A stretch of 64,000 bases of DNA from JACMQX01 sp040385105 (GTDB lineage Bacteria; Pseudomonadota; Gammaproteobacteria; Burkholderiales; Burkholderiaceae_C): positions 1 to 64,000 of the forward strand of contig JAZKHY010000072.1 in NCBI GenBank assembly GCA_040385105.1, in the 5' to 3' direction. Both the position numbers and the translations under genes were made by a program. The notes below the pieces were generated by a model. It was given only the letters and a program-made list of their open reading frames with translations. It did no database searches and was not told the DNA's origin. Every line of letters begins with the position of its first letter. The first letter of the stretch is position 1. Shown one piece after another: positions 5,641 through 14,414 of this stretch.

Positions 5641-8616
5641 CTAACGATCGGGCAGCGCCCCGCCACCATACCCCGCCGGCGCCATGGGCTGGCCGCCGCG
5701 GCCGATGCGGACTGCGCAGTATTTGAACTCCGGTATCTTGCCGAACGGGTCAAGCGCTGCATTGGTCATCAGGTTGGCCGCCGCCTCGTAGTAGGCGAAG
5801 GGAATGAACACCGCGCCGTTGGGTGTGCCGTCATCGCGGCGGATATGGATGGCCACCTCGCCGCGGCGCGATTGCACGGTGATGACGTCGCCCGGCGACA
5901 GGCCCAAGGCCTGCAGGTCGCTGCCGTTCATCGAGGCCGTGGCCATCGGCTCCAGCGCGTCGAGCACCGTTGCGCGGCGCGTCATGCTGCCGGTGTGCCA
6001 GTGCTCCAGTTGCCGGCCGGTGATCAGCACGAACGGGTAGTCGGCATCCGGCCTCTCGTTGGCGGGAATGATGTCGGCCGGCACCAGCTTCACCCGGCCA
6101 TCGGCGGTGGGGAAATCATGGATGAACACGGTCGGCTGCCCCGGGTCGTCCGCGGACAGGCAGGGGTAGGTCACGCTGGACTCCCGCTGCAGCCGCTCCC
6201 AGGTGATGCCGTTGATGGCGGCATGCATGGCCCGGCGCATCTCGTCATAGACCCTGGCCACCCCGTGCTCCCCTTTCGCGTCATAGGCCAGCGAGCCCTC
6301 AGGCGTGCCTTCCATGTAGTCCCATGCCAGGCCCATGCCCCGGGCCAGCTGCTGCAGGATCCACAGGTCGGCCCGCGCGTCGCCCGGCGCATCGACGGCG
6401 CGCCGGCCCATCTGCACCATGCGGTCGGTGTTGCTGACGGTGCCGGTCTTCTCCGGCCAGGCCGTTGCGGGCAACACCACATCGGCCAGCCAGGCAGTCT
6501 CCGTCATGAAAATGTCCTGCACCACCAGGTGCTCCAGCGAGGCCAGCGCATGGCGCGCATGGTTCAGGTCGGGGTCACTCATGGCCGGGTTCTCGCCCAT
6601 GATGTACATGCCCCGGACCTTGTGCGGGTCGCTGTCGGGCGCGAGCGCCTTGTGCATGATCTCGACGACGGTGTAGCCCGGCTTGTCATCCAGCCTGGCC
6701 TGCCAGAAATCCTCGAACCAGGCGTGCGCCTTCGCGTTGTCCACCCGCTGGTAGTTGGGGAACATCATCGGGATCAGCCCCGCGTCGCTCGCCCCCTGCA
6801 CATTGTTCTGGCCGCGCAGCGGATGCAGGCCGGAGCCGGGCTTGCCGATCTGGCCGGTGACCGTCACCAGCGCGATCAGGCAGCGCGCGTTGTCGGTGCC
6901 GTGCACATGCTGGCTGATGCCCATGCCCCAGAGGATCATCGCGCCTTTGGCCCGGGCAAACTCGCGCGCCACTTCGCGCAGCGTCTGCGCCGGGATGCCG
7001 CAGATGGGCTCCATCGCTTCCGGGCTGTAGCCCTTGACGTTTTCGCGCAGCGCCTCGAAGTTGCTGGCGCGGCGCTCGATGAAGTCCCTGTCGGCCAGGC
7101 CCTCCTCGATCACCACATGGATCAGCGCATTGAGCATGGCCACGTCGGTGTCGGCCTTGAACTGCAGCGTGCGCCAGGCATGCCTGCCGATGTCGGTGAC
7201 GCGCGGATCGGCCAGCACGATCTTCGCGCCCTTCTTCGCGGCATTCTTCATCCAGGTGGCAGCCACCGGGTGGTTGGCCGTGGGGTTGGAGCCGATCACG
7301 AAGATGAGGTCCGCATGCTCGACGTCATTGACCTGGTTGCTCACCGCGCCCGAGCCCACGCCTTCCAGCAATGCGGCCACGCTGGACGCATGGCACAGGC
7401 GGGTGCAGTGGTCCACATTGTTGCTGCCGAAACCGGTGCGCACCAGCTTCTGGAACAGGTAGGCCTCCTCGTTGCTGCCCTTGGCCGAGCCGAAGCCGGC
7501 CAGCGCCTTGCTGCCATGGGTGTCGCGCAGGCGCACGAGTTCACCCGACGTGAAGGCCAGCGCCTCCTCCCAGGTGGCTTCGCGGAAGGCCTCGCTCCAG
7601 TGGCCGGGGCGCGGCGCTTCATGCTGGTTCTTGGGCACGCCGGGCTTGCGGATCAGTGGCTTCGTCAGGCGCTGCTCATGGTTGACGTAGTCGTAACCGA
7701 AGCGGCCCTTGACGCACAGGCGGCTGTGGTTGGCGGGGCCGTCGCGGCCGTCCACGCTGACGATTTTTTCGTCTTTCACGTTGTAGGTGATCAGGCAGCC
7801 GACGCCGCAGAACGGGCAGACGGAGTCCACCTTGCGGTCCACCAGCTGCGTGCCGATGTGCGTCTTGGGCATGAGCGCACCGGTCGGGCAGGCCTGCACG
7901 CATTCGCCGCAGGCCACGCAGGTACTGTCGCCCATGGCGTCGTCCAGGTCGAAGACGATCTTGCTGTCGCCTCCCCGCAAGGCGTAGCCGATGACGTCGT
8001 TGACCTGCTCCTCGCGGCAGGCGCGCACGCAGCGGTTGCACTGGATGCAGGCGTCGAGGTTGACGGCCATGGCGGGGTGGCTGATGTCGGATTTGGGCTG
8101 CTCGCGGCGCAGGGCCTTGAGCTGGGGGCGGACGGTGACGCCCAGCCTGGAGGCCCAGTCGCTGAGTTCACCGTGCTGGCCGGGCGCCGTGGATTCCGGG
8201 TCAAGCCCGGAATGACAACTCTCTGTCATTCCGGCCCCTGAGCCGGAATCCATGCCGGGCACGCCAGCATCGTTCCACTTGTAGCCGACATCCGGCATGT
8301 CCGACAGCAGCATCTCCACCACCATCTGCTGGCTCTTCAAGGCCCGCTCGCTGCTGGCCTGCACTTCCATGCCGGCGGTGACAGCGCGGCAGCAACTCGG
8401 CGCCAGCGTGCGCTCGCCCTTGACTTCCACCACGCAGGCGCGGCAGTTGCCGTCAGGACGGTAGCCGTCCTTGTAGCAAAGCCGCGGTATCTCCACGCCG
8501 TGGCGGGACGCGGCCTGCAGGATGGTCTCGCCTTCAAAGGCAATGGCGGTCTTGCCGTCGAGCTTGAATTCAATGGTTTGCGGCATGACTTCCGCCCGTT
8601 GTGCGGGCGCGTTCAT
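5641..8616 (-). CDS. fdsA: NAD-dependent formate dehydrogenase, molybdopterin alpha subunit
   Basis: This is the catalytic subunit of the soluble FdsABG-type formate dehydrogenase, which oxidises formate and passes electrons to the diaphorase subunit to reduce NAD+. The 991 residues begin with a NuoG-like [2Fe-2S] domain (Cys near 46-77, RPDGNCRAC), followed by [4Fe-4S] motifs ACIQCNRCVRAC and CVACGECVQACP, the molybdo-domain cluster CPFCGVGC, and the bis-MGD domains. The catalytic residue is Cys408 (TRLCHASS). There is no signal peptide. It is slightly longer than characterised homologues (about 960 residues), partly because of an in-frame palindromic insert at about residues 122-142. The ATG at 8616 overlaps the stop of the fused FdsGB gene. 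No fdsD or fdhD-like fdsC follows here. Confidence 0.95.
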   Translation of the reverse strand: MNAPAQRAEVMPQTIEFKLDGKTAIAFEGETILQAASRHGVEIPRLCYKDGYRPDGNCRACVVEVKGERTLAPSCCRAVTAGMEVQASSERALKSQQMVVEMLLSDMPDVGYKWNDAGVPGMDSGSGAGMTESCHSGLDPESTAPGQHGELSDWASRLGVTVRPQLKALRREQPKSDISHPAMAVNLDACIQCNRCVRACREEQVNDVIGYALRGGDSKIVFDLDDAMGDSTCVACGECVQACPTGALMPKTHIGTQLVDRKVDSVCPFCGVGCLITYNVKDEKIVSVDGRDGPANHSRLCVKGRFGYDYVNHEQRLTKPLIRKPGVPKNQHEAPRPGHWSEAFREATWEEALAFTSGELVRLRDTHGSKALAGFGSAKGSNEEAYLFQKLVRTGFGSNNVDHCTRLCHASSVAALLEGVGSGAVSNQVNDVEHADLIFVIGSNPTANHPVAATWMKNAAKKGAKIVLADPRVTDIGRHAWRTLQFKADTDVAMLNALIHVVIEEGLADRDFIERRASNFEALRENVKGYSPEAMEPICGIPAQTLREVAREFARAKGAMILWGMGISQHVHGTDNARCLIALVTVTGQIGKPGSGLHPLRGQNNVQGASDAGLIPMMFPNYQRVDNAKAHAWFEDFWQARLDDKPGYTVVEIMHKALAPDSDPHKVRGMYIMGENPAMSDPDLNHARHALASLEHLVVQDIFMTETAWLADVVLPATAWPEKTGTVSNTDRMVQMGRRAVDAPGDARADLWILQQLARGMGLAWDYMEGTPEGSLAYDAKGEHGVARVYDEMRRAMHAAINGITWERLQRESSVTYPCLSADDPGQPTVFIHDFPTADGRVKLVPADIIPANERPDADYPFVLITGRQLEHWHTGSMTRRATVLDALEPMATASMNGSDLQALGLSPGDVITVQSRRGEVAIHIRRDDGTPNGAVFIPFAYYEAAANLMTNAALDPFGKIPEFKYCAVRIGRGGQPMAPAGYGGGALPDR
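8191..8251. repeat. REP-like palindromic doublet inserted in frame in fdsA
   Basis: Two head-to-head palindromic units, ggattccggg...cccggaatgaca and tgtcattccgg...ccggaatcc, are separated by a few bases and form a large inverted repeat. They encode about 20 residues (containing CHSGLDPES and DSGSGAGMT) that fall between the [2Fe-2S] and [4Fe-4S] domains. Such SGLDPES peptides are the usual translation of this repeat class. The insertion keeps the reading frame. Confidence 0.85.
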
Positions 8617-10442
8617 GATGCACCCCCGATCTCGTGCGCAAAGTGCTTCTGCACCGAGCGGATCGGGTTGGGCGCCGCCTGCCCCAGGCCGCAGATGGAG
8701 GCATCGCCCATCACATCGGCCAGGTCGTCCAGCGTCTGCGCATCCCACACTTGCGGCTCCATCAGCTTTGCGGCCTTGACCGTGCCGACACGGCAGGGCG
8801 TGCACTGGCCGCAGCTTTCATGCGCGAAGAAACGCATGACGTTGAGCGCCGCGTCGCGGGCACGGTCGTGGTGGCCCAGCACCATGACAGCCGCCGAGCC
8901 GATGAAGCAGCCGTATGGTTGCAGCGTGTCAAAGTCCAGCGGTATGTCGCCCAGGCTGGCGGGCAGGATGCCGCCCGACGCGCCACCGGGCAGGTAGGCA
9001 TAGAACTCATGGCCGTCCAGCATGCCGCCGCAGTACTCGTCAATGAGTTCGCGCACCGTGATGCCGGCCGGCGCCAGCTTGACGCCCGGGTATTTCACCC
9101 GGCCGCTCACGCTGAACGAGCGCAGGCCCTTGCGGCCGTTGCGCCCGAAACCGCAAAACCATTGCGGGCCTTTCTCCAGGATGTCGCGCACCCAGTACAG
9201 CGTCTCGAAGTTGTGCTCCAGTGTCGGGCGGCCGAACAGCCCCACCTGCGCGATATAGGGCGGCCGCATGCGCGGCTCGCCGCGCTTGCCCTCGATGCTC
9301 TCGATCATGGCCGACTCTTCGCCGCAGATGTAGGCGCCCGCGCCACGGCGCAGTTCAATGTGCGGCAAGGGGCACGGCGGGTCTGCATACAGACTGGCCA
9401 GCTCCGTCTCGAGCAGCGCCCTGCAATCGTGGTATTCATCGCGCAGGTAGACGTAACACGAATCGATGCCCACCACCTGGGCCGCGACCAGCAGGCCTTC
9501 CAGGAAGCGGTGCGGGTCGCGTTCAAGATAGGTGCGGTCCTTGAAGGTGCCGGGCTCCCCCTCGTCGATGTTCACCGCCATCAGCCTCGGCCCTGGCTGT
9601 TCCCGCACGATGCGCCATTTGCGCCCCGCCGGGAAGCCCGCGCCGCCCAGGCCGCGCAGGCCAGAGTCCTCCATGGCCTTGATCAGGGCCTCTGCGTCCT
9701 CCTCGCCGTTCACAACGGCGGCGGCGAGCGCGTAGCCGCCATTCCGCCGATAGGTGGCGTAGTCGGCATAGGCCGGCACTGTAACCACGTCAGCCAGGGG
9801 CGGGGTGACGCTCTTTCCGGCAAAGGATGCCGCATCGAAGTGAGCGATGGCCGGCGCCTCGCCCATCACCAGCGCCGGCAGCGTCGGGCCGGACCGCACG
9901 GCCTTCAGCACCTTGTCGGTCGTCGCCATCGGCACGGCAGCCTGGTGGACCGCAACTGCAGGCGCCTGCTCGCAGCGGCCGATGCACGGCGCAGCGATCA
10001 CCCGCACCGCGTCGCCCAGGATGGACGGCAGCCGCGCCAGCAAGCCCTGGGCGCCCGCCATTTCGCAGGCCAGCCCGTCGCACACCCGCACCGTCAGGCC
10101 CGGGGCCCCCTCGCCTGCGCGCACCACCTCGAAGTGGTGGTAGAAGGTCGCGACCTCGTACACCTCAGCCATCGGGATGTTCATCTCGCGGGCCAGTGCC
10201 ACCAGGTGGCGGTCATGCAGGCAGCGGTAGGCATCGTTGAGTTTGTGCAGGTGCTCGATCAACAGGTCGCGGCGGTGGCCATCCTGCGGCCGGGCGCCGA
10301 TGAGCGCGCGCACGTCGTCCAGCGAGACCTCGTCTGCCTGCCTGCCCTTGAGCCTGCTCTTGCGGCGGATGCGCTCGCGCATGTCGTCGGCGGTGGCGAA
10401 CGCCACCGCCTTGATTTCATTGCCGGGACCTGGGTGATTCAT
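8613..10442 (-). CDS. fdsB: Fused FdsG-FdsB: diaphorase subunit of NAD-dependent formate dehydrogenase
   Basis: A 609-residue fusion of a NuoE/FdsG-like module and a NuoF/FdsB-like module that carries electrons from FdsA to NAD+. Residues about 25-100 form the NuoE helical bundle. Residues about 110-190 form a thioredoxin fold with the [2Fe-2S] ligand pattern C-x4-C (VCDGLAC) and C-x3-C (PCIGRC). The NuoF part has the FMN/NAD region GLGGAGFPAGRKW, the GAGAYICGEESAM motif, an SLBB region, and a C-terminal [4Fe-4S] motif CGQCTPC with a later Cys. Separate FdsG and FdsB usually carry two thioredoxin-like domains; only one is seen here, an arrangement like HoxF. The stop overlaps the fdsA start (ATGA). 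The gene starts 25 bases after the transporter. Confidence 0.92.
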   Translation of the reverse strand: MNHPGPGNEIKAVAFATADDMRERIRRKSRLKGRQADEVSLDDVRALIGARPQDGHRRDLLIEHLHKLNDAYRCLHDRHLVALAREMNIPMAEVYEVATFYHHFEVVRAGEGAPGLTVRVCDGLACEMAGAQGLLARLPSILGDAVRVIAAPCIGRCEQAPAVAVHQAAVPMATTDKVLKAVRSGPTLPALVMGEAPAIAHFDAASFAGKSVTPPLADVVTVPAYADYATYRRNGGYALAAAVVNGEEDAEALIKAMEDSGLRGLGGAGFPAGRKWRIVREQPGPRLMAVNIDEGEPGTFKDRTYLERDPHRFLEGLLVAAQVVGIDSCYVYLRDEYHDCRALLETELASLYADPPCPLPHIELRRGAGAYICGEESAMIESIEGKRGEPRMRPPYIAQVGLFGRPTLEHNFETLYWVRDILEKGPQWFCGFGRNGRKGLRSFSVSGRVKYPGVKLAPAGITVRELIDEYCGGMLDGHEFYAYLPGGASGGILPASLGDIPLDFDTLQPYGCFIGSAAVMVLGHHDRARDAALNVMRFFAHESCGQCTPCRVGTVKAAKLMEPQVWDAQTLDDLADVMGDASICGLGQAAPNPIRSVQKHFAHEIGGAS

Positions 10443-10467
10443 CTGCCTGGGTCTTCTTTCTGGTGCT

Positions 10468-12156
10468 TCAGTTAAAGAACTTGCTTGTGGCGATCAGCGT
10501 CTTGTACACGCCCCAGGCCAGGGGGATGCCCACCGCAGCCCAGGCCAGCCATACCTTGATGACCGGCGTCACATCGTCGCGGCCGATCGCGCCCGCCATG
10601 CCCGCCTCGGCGGCCGAGGCTTTCTCATGTGCCAGGCGCTTCTCGTGGGCAAGCTCCGCGTCGGTCATGAACCACTTGTCGGCCAGCGGCCTGACCATCA
10701 GGTTGCAGATGAGGCCGATGACCAGCATGCCCACAAGGATGTACATGGTCTGGTTATAAACCTGCTCGCGGGGTATGCCAAGGCCGAGCTGGTACTCGCG
10801 CATGTAGTTCACCACCACCGGGCCCAGGATGCCCGCCGTCGCCCAGGCCGTCAGCAGCCGGCCATGGATGGCGCCCACCATCTGCGTGCCGAACAGGTCG
10901 GCCAGGTAAGCCGGGATGGTGGCGAAGCCGCCGCCATACATCGACAGGATGACGCAGAACGCGCCCACGAACAGCAGCTTGCTGCCGGCCGCGGCCGAGC
11001 CGGGAATGCTGAAGTACATGATGCCGCCGAGCACAAAAAAAAAAACCACATAGGTCATCTTGCGGCCAAGCTTGTCTGACAGGCTCGCCCAGAAAAAGCG
11101 GCCGCCGATGTTGAAGAGCGACAGGAGTGCCGCGAAGCCGCCCGCCACCGCCGCGATGGCTGTCAGCTGCGCCTTGTCCAGCTCGCCGAATTTTTTGGCC
11201 ACACCGATCAGCCCGCCGCCGAAGACTTCCTGCAGCATGGGTGACGCCATGCCGATCACGCCGATGCCGGCGCTCACGTTCATGCACAGCACCATCCACA
11301 GCAGCCAGAACTGGGGAATGCCCCAGACCTTCTTCACATGAACATGCCGCTGGGTGATCATGGTGTTGTTGACCTGCGCAGGCGGAGGTGTCCAGCCGGC
11401 GGGCTTCCAGCCCGTTGGCGGCACGCGGTAGCCGAAGGCCCCGCCCATCATGAACACGAAATACCCCAGGGCCATGACGACAAAGGTCTGCAGCACACCC
11501 ACGCTGGTGGGCGTGGAGAAGCCCTTCATCAGCTCAACCGCCAAGGGCGAGCCGATCATCGCGCCACCGCCAAAGCCCATGATGGCCATGCCGGTGGCCA
11601 TGCCGCGCCGGTCCGGGAACCACTTGATCAGGGTTGACACGGGGGAGATATACCCGAGCCCGAGCCCTATGCCTCCTATCACGCCCGAACCGAGGATCAT
11701 CAGCCAGAACTGGTGCAGGTAGATGCCCAGCGCCGAAATCAGCATGCCACCGCACCAGCATACGGCCGATACCACGCCGGCCTTGCGTGGTCCGGCGCGC
11801 TCGAGCCAGCCGCCCCACAGGGCGGCAGAGCAGCCGAGAAACACGAAAAACAGCGTGTACATCCAGCCCAGCGTGGCCACCTGCCAGTCGCAGCTGGTGG
11901 TGAAGAGCTGGGCGAAGAAGCCGACATCCTTGCCGCAGACCGTGGCGCCTGCGCCCTGGGTGGAGAGCGCTTTGGACAGCGGCAGCCAGAACACCGAGAA
12001 GCCGTAGGCCATGCCGATGCAGAGGTGGATGGCAAGGGCCGCCGGGGGCACCAGCCAGCGGTTGAAGCCCGGGCCGGCAATGATGCGCTCCTTGTCCAGC
12101 AGGCCGGGGCCCGTGGACGTGCCGAAGCCGTGATCCCGATCGAGAACTGATGACAT
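10468..12156 (-). CDS. OFA-family oxalate/formate MFS transporter
   Basis: A 562-residue inner-membrane carrier of the oxalate:formate antiporter (OFA) family of the major facilitator superfamily. It has about 12 hydrophobic segments, the MFS loop motif between helices 2 and 3 (GGWLERAGPRKA), a second one in the middle (ASLSDKLGRKMTY), and OFA-like IGLGLGYISPVSTLIKWFPDRRG. Next to fds genes it probably brings formate or oxalate into the cell. I prefer the ATG at 12156; a longer version from 12246 would run through an inverted repeat that looks like an operator. Eleven consecutive T bases (coding strand, 11045-11035) lie in the FFF-encoding part of a mid-protein helix. Confidence 0.88.
   Translation of the reverse strand: MSSVLDRDHGFGTSTGPGLLDKERIIAGPGFNRWLVPPAALAIHLCIGMAYGFSVFWLPLSKALSTQGAGATVCGKDVGFFAQLFTTSCDWQVATLGWMYTLFFVFLGCSAALWGGWLERAGPRKAGVVSAVCWCGGMLISALGIYLHQFWLMILGSGVIGGIGLGLGYISPVSTLIKWFPDRRGMATGMAIMGFGGGAMIGSPLAVELMKGFSTPTSVGVLQTFVVMALGYFVFMMGGAFGYRVPPTGWKPAGWTPPPAQVNNTMITQRHVHVKKVWGIPQFWLLWMVLCMNVSAGIGVIGMASPMLQEVFGGGLIGVAKKFGELDKAQLTAIAAVAGGFAALLSLFNIGGRFFWASLSDKLGRKMTYVVFFFVLGGIMYFSIPGSAAAGSKLLFVGAFCVILSMYGGGFATIPAYLADLFGTQMVGAIHGRLLTAWATAGILGPVVVNYMREYQLGLGIPREQVYNQTMYILVGMLVIGLICNLMVRPLADKWFMTDAELAHEKRLAHEKASAAEAGMAGAIGRDDVTPVIKVWLAWAAVGIPLAWGVYKTLIATSKFFN
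11035..11045. repeat. Eleven-base A/T homopolymer inside the transporter gene
   Basis: An uninterrupted run of 11 A (T on the coding strand) within a high-GC gene, encoding part of VVFFFVLGG. The reading frame is intact at this length. A change of one base would truncate the carrier after roughly two thirds of its length. It could be a slippage site or simply tolerated Phe codons. Confidence 0.7.
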
Positions 12157-12220
12157 GATGCTTGTGTGTCCGGTGTTGTTTGTGCCCGGAGTGTCTTGGC
12201 AGGTCGCCATGACGGTCAAA

Positions 12221-12246
12221 TTGAATCGGGACATGCCGCGATTCAA
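12221..12246. promoter_or_regulatory. Inverted repeat upstream of the transporter gene, candidate LysR operator
   Basis: Perfect 7-base arms TTGAATC (12221-12227) and GATTCAA (12240-12246) are separated by 12 bases, in the gap between the LysR gene and the transporter. Centre-to-centre arm spacing is 19 bases, near two helical turns. It lies about 65-90 bases upstream of the preferred transporter start, where LysR-type regulators bind. The repeat is observed; the regulator assignment is inferred. Confidence 0.5.
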
Positions 12247-12290
12247 AAACTAAATGAAGACCGGCGGCCGCAATTCCGTTTCCTATGAAC

Positions 12291-13235
12291 TCAGCATGCC
12301 AGCAACCCCGAATGGGCCGCTGCGTGGCGAAGCCAGCCGCCGTCCTGCGCCATGGCCAGTGCGGCCTCCAGCGCACGCGAGGGACGCACCGACGCCTGCA
12401 TCATGAAGCCGATGGGTGTGCGCACATCGGGCGACGTCAGCGGCAAGGCCTCCAGCTCACGGTAGCCGCGCACCGCGCCCACCAGGGCGCCGGGCATCAC
12501 GCTGCACACGTTGCCGGCCACGACGCTCAGGGCGAGCGTCAGGATGGAATTGGTCTCGATGGCCGGCTTGACAGGAACGCCCGCAGTGACGAAAGCGCTG
12601 TCAATGATGGTGCGGTTGTGCATCTCGGGCGTGAGCAGGGCCATGGGGAACTGCGCGGCCTCGTTCCAGCGCATCCCCGGGCCGATCTGCAGGCTGTCGG
12701 CGTGAGGCACCGCCGCCCGGCGCAGCAGGAAGTAGTGCTCGGTGTACTGCGGAAAGGCGGCCAGCTGCGCTCCGTCGAGCTTCATGCGCTCGGTGTAGCC
12801 AAGGGCCAGGTCCAGCGACAGGTTCTCCAGACCGGCTTCCAGTTCTGACGAACTCATCGACAGCACAGTCAGCCCGATCCCGGGGTGCCTGGCCTGCAGC
12901 ATCGCGGCAAAGCGCGCGAGAACCGGCACCGCCGTGGGCACCGCGCCCATTCTCAGCGGCCCGCGCGGCTTGTGTGCCTCGCTGCCCAGCTCCTGATGCA
13001 GCAGGTTGGCCTCGTGCAGCATGCGCTGCGCCGTCGCCAGCACCCGCTGGCCCTCCGGCGTGAGCCCGGCATAGGCGCGGCCGCGCTTGACGATAACGAC
13101 ATTGAACTCCTGCTCCAGCGCCTTCATGGCATTGGACAGGGCCGGCTGCGTGATGTGGCAGGCCAGCGCCGCGCGGCCGAAGTGGCGGTGTTCGTTGAGC
13201 GCCACGAGGTAGCGCATGGAGGCCAGCAGGTTCAT
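12291..13235 (-). CDS. LysR-family transcriptional regulator
   Basis: A 314-residue LysR-type regulator. The N-terminal helix-turn-helix includes HFGRAALACHITQPALSNAMKALEQEF (in two parts around residues 18-45). A linker helix and a periplasmic-binding-fold effector domain follow from about residue 90. It lies directly upstream of the formate/oxalate carrier and fds genes in the same direction, so it is the likely local regulator, comparable in position to FdsR of other Burkholderiales. The effector may be formate or a related small acid, but nothing in the sequence fixes this. The stop is 134 bases before the carrier start, a gap with an inverted repeat. Confidence 0.88.
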   Translation of the reverse strand: MNLLASMRYLVALNEHRHFGRAALACHITQPALSNAMKALEQEFNVVIVKRGRAYAGLTPEGQRVLATAQRMLHEANLLHQELGSEAHKPRGPLRMGAVPTAVPVLARFAAMLQARHPGIGLTVLSMSSSELEAGLENLSLDLALGYTERMKLDGAQLAAFPQYTEHYFLLRRAAVPHADSLQIGPGMRWNEAAQFPMALLTPEMHNRTIIDSAFVTAGVPVKPAIETNSILTLALSVVAGNVCSVMPGALVGAVRGYRELEALPLTSPDVRTPIGFMMQASVRPSRALEAALAMAQDGGWLRHAAAHSGLLAC

Positions 13236-13286
13236 GGCTGCAGTATGCCCCGCACCGGCACCCGCAGGCCGGATGATTTCCCGGGC

Positions 13287-14375
13287 TCAGGTGTTCTTCG
13301 ACACCGTGATCGTCGGGAACTTCGCCGAGAAGTCCTTGGCCTTGGCGGCGATCTTCAGCGCCACCTGCCGCGCCACAGCCTTGTAGATGCCGGCCACGTC
13401 GCCGTCCGGGTCGGCCACCACCGTCGGGCGGCCGTTGTCCGCCTGCAGGCGGATGTTGATGTCCAGCGGCAGCGCACCCAGGTAGTCCATGCCGTACTCG
13501 GCCGCCATCTTCTTGCCGCCATCCTGGCCGAAGATGTGCTCCACATGGCCGCAGTTGCTGCACACATGCACCGCCATGTTCTCCACGATGCCGAGAATGG
13601 GCACGCCCACCTTCTCGAACATCTTGATGCCCTTCTTTGCGTCCAGCAGCGCAATGTCCTGCGGCGTGGTGACGATGACCGCGCCGGTCATCGGCACGCG
13701 CTGGCTCAGCGTGAGCTGGATGTCGCCCGTGCCGGGCGGCATGTCGACGATGAGGTAGTCCAGGTCGCGCCAGTTGGTCTGGCGCAGCAGCTGCTCCAGC
13801 GCCTGCGTGGCCATCGGGCCGCGCCAGATCATGGCTTCGTCCTTGGCGACCAGGAAGCCGATGGACATGACCTGCACGCCATGGTTTTCCAGCGGGTCCA
13901 TGGTCTTGCCGTCTTCGGATTCGGGCCGGCCTTCCACACCCATCATCATGGGCTGGCTCGGGCCGTAGATGTCGGCGTCCAGCAGGCCGACGGAGGCGCC
14001 CTCGGCCGCCAGCGCCAGCGCCAGGTTGACGGCAGTCGTGCTCTTGCCGACGCCGCCCTTGCCCGAAGCCACCGCAATGATGTTCTTCACGCTGGGCAGC
14101 AGCGCGACGCCGCGCTGGGCCGAGTGGGCAACCACTTTGGTGGTGATGTTGATGGTGACATTGCCCACGCCCGCCACGCCTTTCGCCGCTGCCGTGAGTG
14201 CCTTGCGCAGCGCGGCATGCTGGCTCTTTGCGGGGTAGCCCAGCTCGATGTCGAACGACACATCGGCGCCGTTGAACTGGAGGTTCTTCAGGGCGCGGGT
14301 GCTGACGAAGTCCTTGCCGGTGTTGGGGTCGGTGATGGCCTGCAGGGCCTGCTGTAACTGCTCGGGGGTTGCCAT
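13287..14375 (-). CDS. apbC: Iron-sulfur cluster carrier ATPase ApbC (Mrp)
   Basis: A 362-residue P-loop NTPase of the Mrp/Nbp35 family that binds and transfers Fe-S clusters in the cytosol. An N-terminal MIP18/DUF59 domain (about residues 1-85) is followed by the deviant Walker A GKGGVGKST (about 104-112), the switch DADIYGPSQP, Walker B-like LIVDMPPGTGD, and the cluster-binding CSNC motif (about residues 272-275). The position divergent from metG is conserved in betaproteobacteria. It may help supply clusters to the iron-sulfur-rich formate dehydrogenases downstream, but the gene is housekeeping. Confidence 0.95.
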   Translation of the reverse strand: MATPEQLQQALQAITDPNTGKDFVSTRALKNLQFNGADVSFDIELGYPAKSQHAALRKALTAAAKGVAGVGNVTINITTKVVAHSAQRGVALLPSVKNIIAVASGKGGVGKSTTAVNLALALAAEGASVGLLDADIYGPSQPMMMGVEGRPESEDGKTMDPLENHGVQVMSIGFLVAKDEAMIWRGPMATQALEQLLRQTNWRDLDYLIVDMPPGTGDIQLTLSQRVPMTGAVIVTTPQDIALLDAKKGIKMFEKVGVPILGIVENMAVHVCSNCGHVEHIFGQDGGKKMAAEYGMDYLGALPLDINIRLQADNGRPTVVADPDGDVAGIYKAVARQVALKIAAKAKDFSAKFPTITVSKNT

Positions 14376-14414
14376 GGGGAAGCTTTCGGGTTTCCCGGCA
14401 GTTTAGCGGGCCGG

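Noticed and set aside
2409..10475. Several long plus-strand open frames (2409-4466, 5845-8241, 8634-10475)
   Set aside because: They are mirror frames of the iron-sulfur, fdsA and fdsGB genes in high-GC DNA, with His/Arg/Gly-rich translations typical of antisense shadows.
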